Origin: Heterodera schachtii
Lineage: Eukaryota > Nematoda > Chromadorea > Rhabditida > Heteroderidae
Reading direction: 5' to 3'
Length of the DNA: 64,000 nucleotides
NCBI GenBank assembly: GCA_023374025.1
Contig: SIJG01000008.1
Location: 3,004,273-3,068,272, forward strand
Positions within the stretch are counted from its first letter, which is position 1. Every line of letters begins with the position of its first letter. The notes under the pieces are model-generated. The model saw only the letters and a list, made by a program, of their open reading frames with translations. It had not been told where the DNA came from and did not search any database. Positions 45,151-57,576 of the stretch are shown here, piece after piece. The position numbers and the translations under genes are program-made.

Positions 45151-45515
45151 TTGGACAAAAAATACGAAAAAATTTACACCCTTATGAATGACCATTTTGG
45201 GAAAAAAACAAGCAATCTCGTGGAAGTTTGCTACAGATTATCATATTTTTCTTTACAAAATTCATTGAAAATTCCAAAGTCCTTCCCGGCGGCGCCTGTC
45301 GGCAACGCCGACCCCCAAAAGGCAACATATTCAAAAGTCTATTATTCATTTCAGTAAAATCAACATTCTTCGGTGCTAAACTGGCACTTTTGGCCATTTA
45401 ATTTCAGTTTTCTAAGGCAACGCATTGACCAAAAATCTCTTCTGCTAAATCACCATTGCTAATACATTCTCGGGCAAACCCATCTCATCATTTTCATTGT
45501 TCCTAATTTTTTAAG

Positions 45516-45793
45516 AGGTGAATTTTCTTCGCAAAGATATATTTAGAAAATGGAAAAAGGAATTTGGCATTGAAATTGGCAAAAGTAAATTTAATTAAAA
45601 ATTTTGATTTTTTTTTTAAGTTTTATTATTTTTAGGTAAAAATGCGTATTCGAATAAAGAAAAAATTAGAAAAATGAATTTTTGTTATAAATTGAAGAAT
45701 GAAAATCCATCTCTAAGTAACAAAGAAATTGCTGGCCTTTTGAAAATTGGAATTGTCACTCTATCAAAATGGAAAAAAGAAATAAATTCGTAA
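45516..45793 (+). CDS. HTH-repeat family, two 3' exons of a copy
   Basis: Exon 45516-45584 (DIFRKWKKEFGIEIGK) is followed by a 51-nt GT-AG intron and exon 45636-45793 (KLKNENPSLSNKEIAGLLK, then IGIVTLSKWKKEINS, stop TAA), with phases matching. The pattern SNKEIAxxLKIG...TLSKWKKE is a helix-turn-helix of the homeodomain-like type. It is the only copy in the window with an undamaged last exon. Upstream exons were not found; 45150-45515 is repeat sequence. Function unknown; DNA binding is inferred from the fold. Confidence 0.55.
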
Positions 45794-46880
45794 ATTTTCT
45801 TAATTTCCATTTCAGTCTCAGTAGTCAAATGATGTTCCATTTTTTCTTGAAATTTAACGAATTTTTCTGTCATTTTTTACGGTTAGTTAATTAAACATTG
45901 TAATTGAATAAAATTGCGATTGATTGAATTATACGACTTATGTTCCCATTTATTCACTAATTTATCACAATTATGTTTAATTGTTTAATTATTAGAAATT
46001 CAATTTTAATCAACAAAAAATTGGGCATTAATTCCATGTTTTTATCATGATCGATCAATCACACATTAAGTGATTTTCTTGATCAGTACACCAACATCGT
46101 TGAACATTTTGCCAATCTCATCAATTGATGTTTTCAGGCCGTAATCCTCCGAGATTTCATTATTGGTGATCATTGCGACGCCGGTTTTAAGTCATCTCAT
46201 TTATAAAAAAGGGCAAAAAAAATAAGAAAAATTGAAAAAAAGACATCTAAAAAAGTGCAAAAATTCCAAACATAATAAAAAGGCAAAAAAGGGACAAATT
46301 GAAAAAAGAATGTCAAAATTTCGGTAATCCTGAAGAATGGGTGTCCCTAATTTAACTCTACAGAGACCCAAAATGATATGGTCCTTTTTAAAATAATTCA
46401 ACAGGAAATAAACAAATTGATGACCATTTTTGGAAGTAAGAAACTCCTGATAAATGACCAATACTCTTTTTAATTCGAAATAAATTCACGCAGTTATCCA
46501 TTAAAATTTAAGCGTTAATTTTTATTTAAAAAATCGTTTATTGTTTTTTTGAGTCTTCTTAACCAGCCCGTGTTATTTTGTTAATTACCTAGTAATGAAT
46601 TAATTCATTTATTTAAAATATATTAACTGTTTTTCTGTTAATACGCAATAATTTTAGAATTTATTTATTTAATGGAAATTTTATATAATCATTATTTTAC
46701 CAATTGGCATTTTTTGGTAAGTAGAAATAAAACTATTAAATAAAATTATTTATTTTTTACAATTACGTGGAATTTCCTTATTTTATTCGTTAAATCAGCA
46801 GAATCATAATTATCATTTTTATTCATTTCATGCCTCAAAATATTGAAAGTAATTGAAAAAAATAAAAAATATTTTGAGAA

Positions 46881-47498
46881 ATGACAAAAATGAATTTATT
46901 CCCGCTATTATTTTTAATTATTTTTTTAATTGTGAAAATTGAGCAAACTAATGAAAAACTGCAGCAAAAGTCATTTGGCGAAATATTTGGAGAAAAGTGG
47001 GAAGAAAAAGAACAAAATTTGAAAGAAAAAAGTGAAATAATTGGAAAATTGGGACTTAACAACAAATAAAGAAAAGCTACAAATCAAAAACTGATGAAGA
47101 AAAAAGTGAAATTGTGCAAAAATATATTTCAATGGCAAATGAATATAAGCAAAAAAGAAAATATTCGAGCGATGAATGGTACCAAAATTATATCCAAATT
47201 TCTAAGAAAATTGGAGTTACGTACAGTAATTGAAAAATGGAAGAGAAAATTTGGGATTTACACTAGGAGAATAACGGAAAAAGAAAAAATGGAAAAAATG
47301 AAAATTTATTGGCAAATAAAAAAAGAAAATCCAAAAATGAGTGACAAAGAAATTGCAAAAACAATGAAAATGAATAATAAAAGCATTTCTAAATGGAAGA
47401 AACAAAAAGAGATGAATGAAATGATTTGGCTCGTTTATGCTAAATTCACCTTCTTTTTTAAAATTTTTTGGCTTTTTTTAATACATTTAAAAAAATGA
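46881..47498 (+). pseudogene. Predicted secreted protein with HTH repeats, frameshifted
   Basis: ATG at 46881 (or 46890) starts MNLFPLLFLIIFLIVKIEQT, a clear signal peptide, then SFGEIFGEKWEEKEQ. A possible 44-46-nt GT-AG intron (about 47027-47073) leads in phase to KSKTDEEKSEIVQKYISM, YSSDEWYQNYIQISKKIGV (first HTH), then a net two-base loss near 47212 before VIEKWKRKFG and MKIYWQIKKENPKMSDKEIA, SISKWKKQ (second HTH). Comparison with the copies at 48180 and 52330 places the lost bases. The product would be a secreted, lysine-rich protein with tandem DNA-binding-type domains. It is a pseudogene as read; a sequence error cannot be excluded. Confidence 0.55.
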
Positions 47499-48179
47499 TT
47501 TTGCGAATGGGTCCGGCATGTTAATTGACGTGTTTTTATGCTATTAAAAAGTTTTTGTGCGGAGCTTTTTCAAAAAAAAATTTTTCGGGAACAAGGGGGC
47601 AGGCGGCGCCGATTTGCGCCACCGGGAAAATTTTTTGAAAATTTGGTTGTGATTTTTAACAATTTTCACTGAAAAATTGAGCAATTTTTTGAATTTAGCC
47701 CATTAGAGACGATTGTTTTTACTTTTTTCACATTTTTTGTAATATTTGGAAAAAAAACTAGTTCGAGAAGAAGGAACGACTAGAAGTGCATGAATTTTGT
47801 TAAAACCTGGTTTTATTCCTTGATAAGCTTGTTAAGTTTTTTAAATCATTTAATTTTGGCGCTTTTTAATTAGATAGACAAGCAATAAAAAAAACTAATT
47901 TACAAACTAAGTCCAATTGAACTTTCCCGTATTATTATCTTGAATTTTTATTGGGCGACCAAATAAACTCAATTAACAATTAGTTTATGGGAGAGTCTTT
48001 TGGCCATTTTTTTTTTCTAAAGGACGATTTTATTATATTATTCCGAATTCCTTTCTTTTCAATTAATTAGTATAACAAATAATTAATTCTGAAGAAAATA
48101 CAATTCTTTATTTTATCATTTCGTTTTTGATCATTTTCATTGATCAATTTTGTCAACCGAATGAATTGAACGAATGACT

Positions 48180-48740
48180 GAATAAAATATTGCAGCAAAA
48201 GTCATTTGGCGAAATATTTGGAGAAAATGGGAAGAAAAAGAAGAAAAACAACGAAATAAGAAGAATAAAAGAGAAATAATTAGAAAATATAATAAAATAA
48301 AAGAAAATTAAGCAAAGAGGAAGAAAATATTCAACAAAAGAATGGAATAAAATTACCTAAAAAATAGCGAAAAAATTGGGCACAAATCGGAAAATACATT
48401 CAAAAATGGATTAACGAATTTGGTCTTCAAAAACAAATTCATAAATGCTATAAATCAAAAACTGATGAAGAAAAATGAATTTAAACAAAACAAAAAATAT
48501 TCAGTTAAAGAATGGTGCCAAAATTATGCAGAAAAATGCAAGAAAATCGGAGTTAGCCGTTGAGTAATTGAAAAATGGAAAAACAAATTTGGAATGAATA
48601 AATTTATAACAAAGAAAGAAAAAATTGTAAAAAATGAAAATTTATTGGCAAATAAAACTAGAAAATCAAAAACTGAATGACAAAGAAATTGCGAAAATGT
48701 TGAAAATTAATGGAAAAAACAATTTGGGAATGAGCTAAAT
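48180..48740 (+). pseudogene. Degenerate HTH-repeat copy
   Basis: QQKSFGEIFGE, RKYSTKEWNK, KIAKKLGT, YKSKTDEEK and LNDKEIAKMLKINGK appear in order in shifting frames with several stops. Shows that the full family protein had a further HTH before the YKSKTDEEK block, absent from the 46881 copy. Confidence 0.65.
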
Positions 48741-48883
48741 CATTCATTTTTTAAACGCGTGAAAACTTTTTTATTGCAAAATAAAAAATTTTTTGTTGAA
48801 TATTCAATTTAAATAATAGAAAATCAATTAATTTGTTGTGTTTAAAATGGCTTAAACATGCATTCGAATTTTCCTAGAGATTT

Positions 48884-49369
48884 CGGTGCTATGACGTTAC
48901 TCAAAAAACATCAAAATAAATATTTTTGATTTAATTTTGCTCAAAAGCAAGCAAACAAATTTTTAATTTTTCATATCATTCGACAGCCCTAAATGTTTTC
49001 AATTATTCTGCAAAATTTCAAAAATTTTCGTTAAGTTTAAAGAAAGTTATGAACAAAAATGTTCATGAAAACGGGGCGGAGTCGTTATTTAAAAAACCAT
49101 CATTATGAAAATTTTTGTCGAAAAACTATTTATATTTTGCTCAAAATCAACCAAATTTTTAATTCTTAATATCATTTGGTAGCCCTAAGTGTTCTCTATC
49201 AGTCTGCAAAATTTCAAAAAAGCTCATAAAGAACACTTAGTTTTATCGAATAATAGCAATGATTAAAAATTTGGATGTTTTAGAGCAAAGTTATAAGCAA
49301 ACATTTTTATTTTGATGGTTTTTTAAATAACGCACATAATGATGGTTTTTAAATAATGACATAGCACCA
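48884..49369. repeat. Foldback element, compound
   Basis: Ends GGTGCTATGACGTTACT / AATGACATAGCACC. It contains a second, nested start GGGGCGGAGTCGTTATTTAA at about 49075, like that of the element at 33591. Inner cores are CATATCATTCGACAGCCC and TAATATCATTTGGTAGCCC. No coding. Confidence 0.7.
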
Positions 49370-49558
49370 TGAAAACTTGGGTTTTGAGTTTGTCAAGTCA
49401 TAACATAACGTTGTCGCAGAAGATTAGGACAACATGGATGGAATGTAAAGAATATTTATCATAAAAAAGATTAAGAATTATTATTGGGGATAATCCTAAG
49501 AATAATCTGCTCGGCAGAGAAGCAATTGAAAGTGAAGAGAAGCCGATTGCTTACAATG

Positions 49559-50585
49559 CAGGGCTGGCCGTGATTGAATTTCCAATCACGGAAATCCGTG
49601 AGCCGTGATCACGGGGCTTTCAAAAAAATCCGTGAGCCGTGAACCGTGATCACGGCACCCCAAAAGCCCCGTGATTCCCGTGATCCGTGAGCCGTGATCC
49701 GTGATTGTAAAAAATTTTCTGAATAATTTTTTTTGTCCAAAAATGTTAAAATTTACAATATTGAGCCAATTTTTTGAGGAAATTAGAGTTTTTTATAGAA
49801 ATCTCTAAGGAAAAATTTTAATTTTTGAGTAAATTTTCCTAAGAAAAATTTTCAAACTTTTCTTAAATTTAATCAAAACTCTATTTTATATAGAAAAAAA
49901 ATTCCTTTAACAAATAAGCTAATTTTTGATGGTGAACAAAATTCTTTTGGACCAACATTATCATCGACGGAGAGAAAAAATAGGGATTTTAGCCGTTTTT
50001 GCGCCAAAAACGGCTATTTTTTTTTTTTGCCATTTTGTGGTCCAAATTTCAGAAAATTATGTAAAATGGGGGTCCGGTGGTGCCGTTAGGCGCCGCCGGG
50101 AAAAATTTTGAATGAATTTGTTAACAGATTTTGTCCAAAAAATGTCCAATCATTTGTTAATTTATGGATCTAATGTTTTAAAAAATAAGGAAAAATATTT
50201 TTAAGTAAGAAAACTTTCTTTTAATTAAATTTCAATTAAAGTAATTTAAAGAAAATATGAAAAAAAATCTACTGTCCCAATGTGGAATTGAACCCAACGG
50301 ATAGACAATGAAAGACAGAAGGCTTAACCACCAGACTACATATATGTGTGTACTTCATTAACAGAAAACAATTTATTATTAAATTTTTTCTCAAAAAATT
50401 TCTTTTCACATACCATTTTCCTATTTTCGTCTCAATAAAAATTGCCTATATAAAATGCCAATCACGGATCAAAATCACGGAAAAATTGAAAAAATCCGTG
50501 ACGCGTGATCCGAGATCACGGCACCCCAAAAACCCCGTGATTTCCGTGATCCGTGAGCCGTGATCCGTGATCACGGCCAGCCCTG
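49559..50585. mobile_element. hAT-like element with GTGATCACGG-word arms
   Basis: Ends CAGGGCTGGCCGTGAT and complement; exact 8-bp duplication TTACAATG (49551-49558, 50586-50593). Both arms are iterated GTGATCCGTGAGCC / GATCACGGC words. The interior has a GC-hairpin copy (50076) and a minus-strand tRNA-like segment (50281-50345, TAGTCTGGTGGTTAAGCC ... GGGTTCAATTCC). No transposase. Confidence 0.9.
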
Positions 50586-50856
50586 TTACAATGGCAAAAG
50601 CTACAACAGAGATGGCACAACCATAGTAAGACTGTCCTAATCAAGAACATCAGAGCGATGCTAATGACCACAAATGGTCATACTATTTTGGCATTTTGGC
50701 GAAAATAAAATTTCTGAATAAATTAAATTAAAAAAAATTCTTATACGAATAGTAGAATATAAATCTTGTGTATAAAATTTTCAAATTTTATAAATAACGC
50801 TTTGACAAGGGATAACATTTTTAGGTTTTTACCCATTTTCCTGAGCTTCTTATCAG

Positions 50857-52331
50857 GGATGTTGCAAATTGAAAAACAAAAAGCAAAAGGCGAAAAGCGA
50901 AATTTGCGAAAGTAAAATAAAAAGCGAAAGCGAAAAGGCGAAAGTGAAATGCCCAAAAAAAGCGAAAAATGCGAAACTTGCGAAAGGCGAAAAGGCGAAA
51001 TTTTTTTCCAAAAATTAGATGAATTTGAAAGACTAAAAAAATTCACCTTTTAATGCTTAACTGTTCTGCTGATGATTGACTGACTGCTCTTTTTTTGGTG
51101 ATTGTGAGACAAATGTAAGGGTCGAGGTTGAAGTTTTTTAATTTTTTTTCTTATGCTTTATGGTTAAAAAACTTTCTAGTAGAAAATTTGAGTGAAATTT
51201 GTTGAGAATTTTGTCCAAAAATTGTCCAAATTTTGTGATTTTCGAGCCAATTTTTAGGAAAAAATTGGAGTTTTGGGAGGCCGGAGGTGCCGATAGACGC
51301 CGTCGGAAAGTTTCTATAAATTGCTCGGGGTCGGGGCTTAACCCTGTTTTAAAAATCTTTTTTTTCGCGTCGCGCTTTTTCTCAAGACTTTGAGGAGAAA
51401 GGGTGTCCGGCGGTGCCGAGAGGCGCCGCCGGGAAAAATTTTGAAAATTTGGATGGATCTTTTAATAGGTTTTGTCCAAAAAAGATAGATTTTTGCAATT
51501 TTGAGAGAATTTTTCTAAATAAGATTTACGAATTTTTGGGCCCGGCGATGCCTATAGGTAGCGAGCGCCAGGTGGATTTTAAAATTTAAAAAATAATAAA
51601 TTAGAAAGGAAACCGTCAACCGGCATCAAACTCATGATTCGCTTTTTTTAGTACTTTCGCTTTCGCGTTTCGCGTTTCGCATTTTGGCGCGAAACGCGAC
51701 TTTTACACCCCTAAGAATTGGGTTAAATTCCATTAAAATTTTTCAAAATTTTACCTATAAATTGGCTAATTTTCACTGAAAACCTGTTTATAAATGATCA
51801 AAATTTCCAATTTTTTCCTCGGCGGCGCCTATCGGCACCACCGCGCCCCAAAAACTCCTATTTTTTCTTAGAAAAATGGCCCAAATCGCAAAATTTGGTA
51901 ATTTTTTTTACTGAAAATCTGTTCCCAGCGGCGCCTATCGGCACCTCAAACTCTTTTTCCTTAGAAAAATGATACAAAAATCGCAAAATTTGATCATTTT
52001 TTAGTGAAAATCTGTCAACAAATTTTATTCAAATTTTCAAAAATTTTCCCGGCGGCGCCTACCGGCACCGCCTGCCCCCTCTTCCCAAAAAGTTTTTTGA
52101 AAAAGCGCGTCTCAAAAAAGCTTTTTATTGATTTTTAAAATTTTACTAAAAATGATTTTTCTTTATGATTTTGACTATTAAAAAAGTTGTATAAAAAATT
52201 TCGCTTTCGCGTTTCGCGTTTCGCAATTTCGCGTTTTTTGGAATTTCGCGTTTCGCATTTATTTTCATTTCGCATTTTTTACTTTCGCAAATTTCGCGTT
52301 TCGCATTTTATTTTCCGATTTGGCCCATCCC
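50857..52331. mobile_element. Composite element with GCGAAA/TTTCGC arms
   Basis: Left arm CAGGGATGTTGC then iterated GGCGAAAAGCGAAA; right arm TTTCGCGTTTCGC words then CCCATCCCTG. The interior contains six GC-hairpin copies (51283, 51407, 51539, 51821, 51927, 52049), a fragment of the AAGCCCCGAGC element (51325) and a short second TTTCGC block (51655-51690), so it is a nest of elements. Matching target duplications were not found. Confidence 0.6.
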
Positions 52332-52500
52332 TGGAATATATGTAGAAACTGATGAAGAAAAAAGTGAAATTGTGCAAAAATTCATTGAAATGACAAATGA
52401 ATTTAACAAATGGCACTAAAACTAAGTCGAAATTTGTAAGAAAATTAATGTTAGCCGTTCAGTAACTGAAAATTATGTGAGAAAATTTTTTTGATATATT
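52330..52500 (+). pseudogene. HTH-repeat fragment
   Basis: TDEEKSEIVQKFIEMTNE, then KKINVSRSVTENYVRKFF in one frame with stops between. Matches the YKSKTDEEK block and first HTH of the 46881 copy. Begins right at the end of the preceding element. Confidence 0.6.
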
Positions 52501-52689
52501 TATTAGACAAAATCTAAAAAAGAATTTATATTGAAAAAAACACAAAATCAATTTTAACTCCTTAAGAGTTTTGCAAAATGTGAACAATAATAGTATGAAT
52601 ATAAAAATAATTAGAAAAAAATATTAATTATTATTTATTGTATTTACTCAAAAATCGGATTTTTGGTTGTTGTTTTAAATAATGCTAAA

Positions 52690-53136
52690 ACATTCATTTT
52701 CGACCAATCTCTTCGTTTTGAATAAAAAATTTGGAGGAAGAATTTTTGAGAAAATTTTCCAATTCTTAGTGGTTTATTTTTAAAAAATTTTCGGTCGATT
52801 TTTAGGGGTGTATTTTTCTGAAATTTTTCGGTCGATTCTTAAGGTTTAATTTTTCTGAAATTTTTGGGGTCAATTCTTAGGGGGTGTGTTTTACGTTTTT
52901 ATTGCATTTTTGTTAACAAATTTTCCAAAAAATGTCGAAATAGTGAACAAATAGTGACAAAACGCCAAAATAGTGAATTTTCACTATTTTAGTGACGAAG
53001 CTCCAAAATAGTGATTCTAATGACCGATAATGAGATCCGAATCGAAAAATTTCAACGTAGAAATGCGTTTTTTGAACTCCTTTCTTCAAAACAATTGAGC
53101 AAAAAAAATAGTTAAATCACTAAAAATCGCATCCCT
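52690..53136. mobile_element. Remnant hAT-like element
   Basis: The right end TCACTAAAAATCGCATCCCTA matches the ends of 26579-27207 and 38604-39140, and the body has ATAGTGACAAAACGCC and TTTTTAGGGGTGTATTTTT. The left end is not recognisable. Confidence 0.6.
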
Positions 53137-53535
53137 AATGATGACATTCATACTCTCCTTCTGGGTTAAATTTGAAAGTGCACTTTGCTCCGTAAATGGC
53201 ATTGGCAAATGCATTTAAAAACACAAAAAGCATTGTGCCAACATTTTTGCACTTTATCATATGCCAAAATGTCTGTCTTTTTCTTAATATTATTGCCAAA
53301 AATATTTGGCCAAATTTTGCACTTTGTCATATTAATTTGATTATTAATTCACTATCTAAGCAATCTATTTTTTTTTTACTTAAATTTTAATCATTTTGTA
53401 AATAAATGATCTTTATTTGCTGTTTTTGAGAAAAATGCATTAATTTTTCTCATTTTCCCAATTTTAATCATTCATTTATGTACAACTTACAATTAGATCA
53501 CTTTTATAAAAAGCAGTGTTTTTTTCCATTGAATA

Positions 53536-53947
53536 TAGGCGGACGTTCTGAGACGATGCGAAAAAAAACTCAGTGTGAACGATCCGAAAAACCCAATGAT
53601 TGATAAAAAAAAATTTAATTTAATTATTTGATTCACTAATTTATATAATAATTAAAATTTAAAAATATTTTATTTACTCCATTTTTTGCGATTCAAAAAT
53701 TTATATGTGAAATCAATAAACTCTCAAACAACGTATAATTTTACGCTGCCACGTAAATGTAAAATCAATGTACATGTAATGAATTTTTATATATCCTCAA
53801 CATAAAAATTAAATAAAAAATATATTATTATAATTTTGAAAATATATAAAAGATAGTGAATCGAATAATTAAATTAAATTTTTTTATCGATCATTCTGTT
53901 TTTTAAGTCGCCTGCCCACACTGAGCTCTTTTTTTCGCATCCGCCTA
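53536..53947. mobile_element. TIR element with TAGGCGGA ends
   Basis: Inverted arms TAGGCGG...GATGCGAAAAAAA, CTCAGTGTG and TTTAATTTAATTATTTGATTCAC with complements at the right; arms about 110 bp; AT-rich core. A further TAGGCGGAT repeat follows at 53954. Confidence 0.7.
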
Positions 53948-54171
53948 TCACCATAGGCGGATATCCGGAGATCCCAGACATTTTTTACGTCTTCATAATA
54001 TACGTTGAATAAAATTACATTGAATGAATATATATTTATGACTTCATAATTATGTGACGTTAATAAATGTTTTGGGTTTTCTGATGATATTATGCATATT
54101 TAACACACAAATAATTTTTTATTTATTTCATTTTACAAATATTTTTATTAAAAATTATTCATTTAAAAATT

Positions 54172-55449
54172 ATGTTTAATTGGACGATTATTGCAATTTG
54201 TGCCTTAATTGCTAATGCGTTTATTGGCACTGTGAAAGGAATGGGCCCAGTTTCTTCTTCTTCATCACCTGCATCTTCTGCCTTTGAGCATCGAATTGAC
54301 ATTCCAGAAGAGAAAGCAATTTTTATGGAAAAAATCGGTAGAAATAACGCCGAATTAATTAACATTTTTTTAGGAATTTTTGCACTTTTTGGCATTTTCG
54401 CTTTTTGAGATTTTTACGAACTTTTTTTCGTAACTTATTTAGTATTCAAGAAAATTTCCAGCCTAAATTATAATATTCATACTTATTTTTTATATGAACT
54501 TTATAATTTCCATTTACAATAATTATTTTTTCAATTTAGAATCCAATTATCAAGCCAAATTGCTAATGATTCCACTGAAAAATGCTGTTGCTTTTTTGCA
54601 AATGTTTTCTGAAATAGCTTTGAAGCTTAATGAGGACCCCTTCAAGAATGTTTGTTTTAAAATTATTTTTAAGAGCTGATCAGGTCCGGGATATAGCAAG
54701 GGATTCCCTGTGATCTCAGACAAGGGTCCAAACGGGAACCGAGAAAAGGAAATTTAAATGAAAAAAATCATAAAATAAATTTAAAATATTTGAAAATGGG
54801 AATTTTTCGTAAATTAAAATATTTAAAAAAACCTGAATCTTTAGTAAATTAAAATATTTTAAGACGGGAATTTTTAGTAAATTTTCTGTATTTATCACTT
54901 AAAAATTTTCTCATTTAAAAATCTTAAAAAATAGCCCAAAAGCCACAAAATGTAATCTGTGAAAAAATATTCATAATTTTCAAAAATTAAAAAATTAAAT
55001 TTATCATATTCAGTGCCTTTCTAAATCACAAATTTCCAAAAGTCCTCATAAATAATTGTTTTATTGTATCTATAAATATTGGACCAAATTTTCAAAAAAA
55101 AAGAGATGCAAACTGATCAAATTATTAAATTAAAAATTCTTTGATTTAAAATTCCCGCTTTTCTCGGTGTAAAAAAGGCCCGGTTTTTCCAAAAATTACC
55201 ATTCTGTATATTCTATTTTATTTTTAGAAAAACATCAACAAATCAATTGTTGACGTGTTGGCTAATATAAACAGTTCAATTCAAAAATACAAATCAAATA
55301 TTGGGCCAAATTTGATAACATTTATTTCTGATTTTTCAAAACAATGTGAACAAATTGGATTAATTGGCGAAGTGACGAATAATGTTGATAATGAACTAAG
55401 AGTTAGTGTTGTAAAAAAATTAATGAAATTAGGAATTACAATACATTGA
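54172..55449 (+). CDS. Small secreted protein, unknown family, 165 aa
   Basis: Three exons agree in phase: 54172-54337, 54540-54649 and 55228-55449 (stop TGA). ATG 54172 opens a signal peptide (MFNWTIIAICALIANAFIGT) followed by a serine-rich linker (SSSSSPASSAFEH). The rest is alpha-helical (KNAVAFLQMFSEIALKLNED, SIVDVLANINSSIQKYK, ISDFSKQCEQIGLIGEV). One cysteine lies in the mature part and there is no membrane segment after the signal. The family was not recognised. In a plant-parasitic nematode such a protein is an effector candidate, which is inference only. Exons 2 and 3, but not exon 1, are present again in the adjoining tandem copy. Confidence 0.7.
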
Positions 55450-57348
55450 CAATATAAAATAATATTAAGTATGAACAATTGTATGCAACTGGATTATGTT
55501 CTATTGGAATGTTTACAGCAATTGCAGAATTTATAAACAAAGAAATACCAACAATAATGTAATGTTTTAAAAATTTAAATATTCAAATAAATATTAATTT
55601 GCTAAATGAAGAGTTAATTTTTGTTCATAAACTTATGGTTAGGCTGAAATTATTTCTAAATTTCCTGCTTTCTTTTTTTTTAACTTTTTATTAGATTTCG
55701 ACCTCGACCTGGATCCAGGTCTGGATTTTTCCTGGTTCCAGGTCAAGGTTCAGGCCATTTTTGGCAACCAGGAGTTTTCCTGGGCCTGGGTTTTTGTCCA
55801 GGAAATCCAGGTCAATGTTACAAAAATAACCATTTAAAAATATTTCTTACTTAAATAGTACATATTTGTGGATTTTCCCAATTATCAAGCCAAATTGCTA
55901 AAGATTCCACTGAAAAATGCTGTTGCTTTTTTGCAAATGTTTTCTGAAATAGCTTTGAACCTTAATGAGGACCCCTTCAAGAATGTTTGTTTTAAAATTA
56001 TTTTTAAGAGCTGATCAGGTCCGGGATATAGCAAGGGATTCCCTGTGATCTCAGACAAGGGTCCAAACGGGAACCGAGAAAAGGAAATTTAAATGAAAAA
56101 AATCATAAAATAAATTTAAAATATTTGAAAATGGGATTTTTTCGTAAATTAAAATATTTAAAAAAACCTGAATCTTTAGTAAATTAAAATATTTTAAGAC
56201 GGGAATTTTTAGTAAATTTTCTGTCTTTATCACTTAAAAATTTTCTCATTTAAAAATCTTAAAAAATAGCCCAAAAGCCACAAAATGTAATCTGTGAAAA
56301 AATATTCATAATTTTCAAAAATTAAAAAATTAAATTTATCATATTCAGTGCCTTTCTAAATCACAAATTTCCAAAAGTCCCTCATAAATAATTGTTTCAT
56401 TGTATCTATAAATATTGGACCAAATTTTCAAAAAAAAGAGATGCAAACTGATCAAATTATTAAATTAAAAATTCTTTGATTTAAAATTCCCGCTTTTCTC
56501 GGTTTAAAAAAGGCCCGGTTTTTCCAAAAATTACCATTCTGTATATTCTATTTTATTTTTAGAAAAACATCAACAGATCAATTGTTGACGTGTTGGCTAA
56601 TATAAACAGTTCAATTCAAAAATACAAATCAAATATTGGGCCAAATTTGATAACATTTATTTCTGATTTTTCAAAACAATGTGAACAAATTGGATTAATT
56701 GGCGAAGTGACGAATAATGTTGATAATGAACTAAGAGTTAGTGTTGTAAAAAAATTAATGAAATTAGGAATTACAATACTTTGACAATATAAAATAATAT
56801 TAAGTTTGAACAATTGTATGCAATTGGATTATGTTCTATTGGAATGTTTACATCAATTGCAGAATTTATAAACAAAAAAATATCAACAATAATGTAATGT
56901 TTTAAAGATTTAAATATTCAAATAATATTTAAATTGCTAAATGAAGAGTTAATTATTGTTCATATACTTATGGTTAGGGGTGAAATATTTCTAAAATTAG
57001 AGATGTGCAAAAATCTCGGTTGCCGACTCGAGAAATTTCTCGGGTATATCGCTTATTTGTAGAAATTTTTTAGGATTAAGTCAAAAAATTTTTTTTTGAA
57101 CTTATGGTTAGGGCTGAAATTATTTCTAAATTTCCGGCTTTCTTTTTTTAAACTTTTTATTAGAGTTCGACCTGGACCTGGATCTAGGTCTGGATTTTTC
57201 CTGGTTCCAGGTCCAGGTCCAGGCCATTTTTGGCAACCAGGGTTTTTCCTGGACCTGGATTTTTGTCCAGGAAATCCAGGTCAATGTTATTTTTCCAAAA
57301 ATAACCATTTAAATTTTTTTACTTAAATAGTACATATTTGTGGATTTT
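54543..57348. repeat. Tandem duplication, two units of about 1.34 and 1.47 kb
   Basis: Unit 1 54543-55877 and unit 2 55878-57348 are almost identical, differing by scattered substitutions and an insertion of about 110 bp near 56980-57100. Each ends with a CCTGGACCTGG-rich inverted-repeat arm (55700-55815, 57165-57285) and TACATATTTGTGGATTTT. The left breakpoint lies within exon 2 of the secreted-protein gene, four bases after its start. Confidence 0.9.
55880..56784 (+). pseudogene. Duplicate of secreted-protein exons 2-3, no signal peptide
   Basis: Exon 2 copy at 55880-55984 and exon 3 copy at 56563-56784 (stop TGA) keep their frames with few changes (KLMKLGITIL instead of KLMKLGITIH). The exon 2 acceptor TTTAG is replaced by the junction sequence TGGATTTTC, and exon 1 is absent. 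It cannot produce the full secreted protein unless spliced from the first copy's exons. Confidence 0.75.
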
Positions 57349-57365
57349 TGTACATATATCATACA

Positions 57366-57470
57366 TTGGGGTGGGGTCAGGGCAGGTCATCCACAGGCAA
57401 CTCACCCACATTGCCTTGTGGACGACTTGACTGTGGATGAGTTGACTGTGGGTGACCTGCCACTGCGCCC
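57366..57470. repeat. Short palindromic element
   Basis: GGGGTCAGGGCAGGTCATCC, CCACAGGCAACTCACCCAC and complementary GTGGATGAGTTGACTGTGG, GTGACCTGCC make an imperfect hairpin of about 100 bp. No coding. Confidence 0.65.
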
Positions 57471-57576
57471 ATACTTTTTACCATTTTCTATACATATTTT
57501 TGCGATTTTTCTTACATAAAAAAAGAATCCCTGATAATTAAAGTTTAGTGAGAACAATAATCATTCATTTGGCGTT

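Noticed and set aside
47094..47210. First 40 codons of the open frame starting at 47094 as part of the HTH protein
   Set aside because: Homology to other copies lies in a different frame over this interval (YKSKTDEEK, EWYQNY); only the part after about 47217 is in the family frame.
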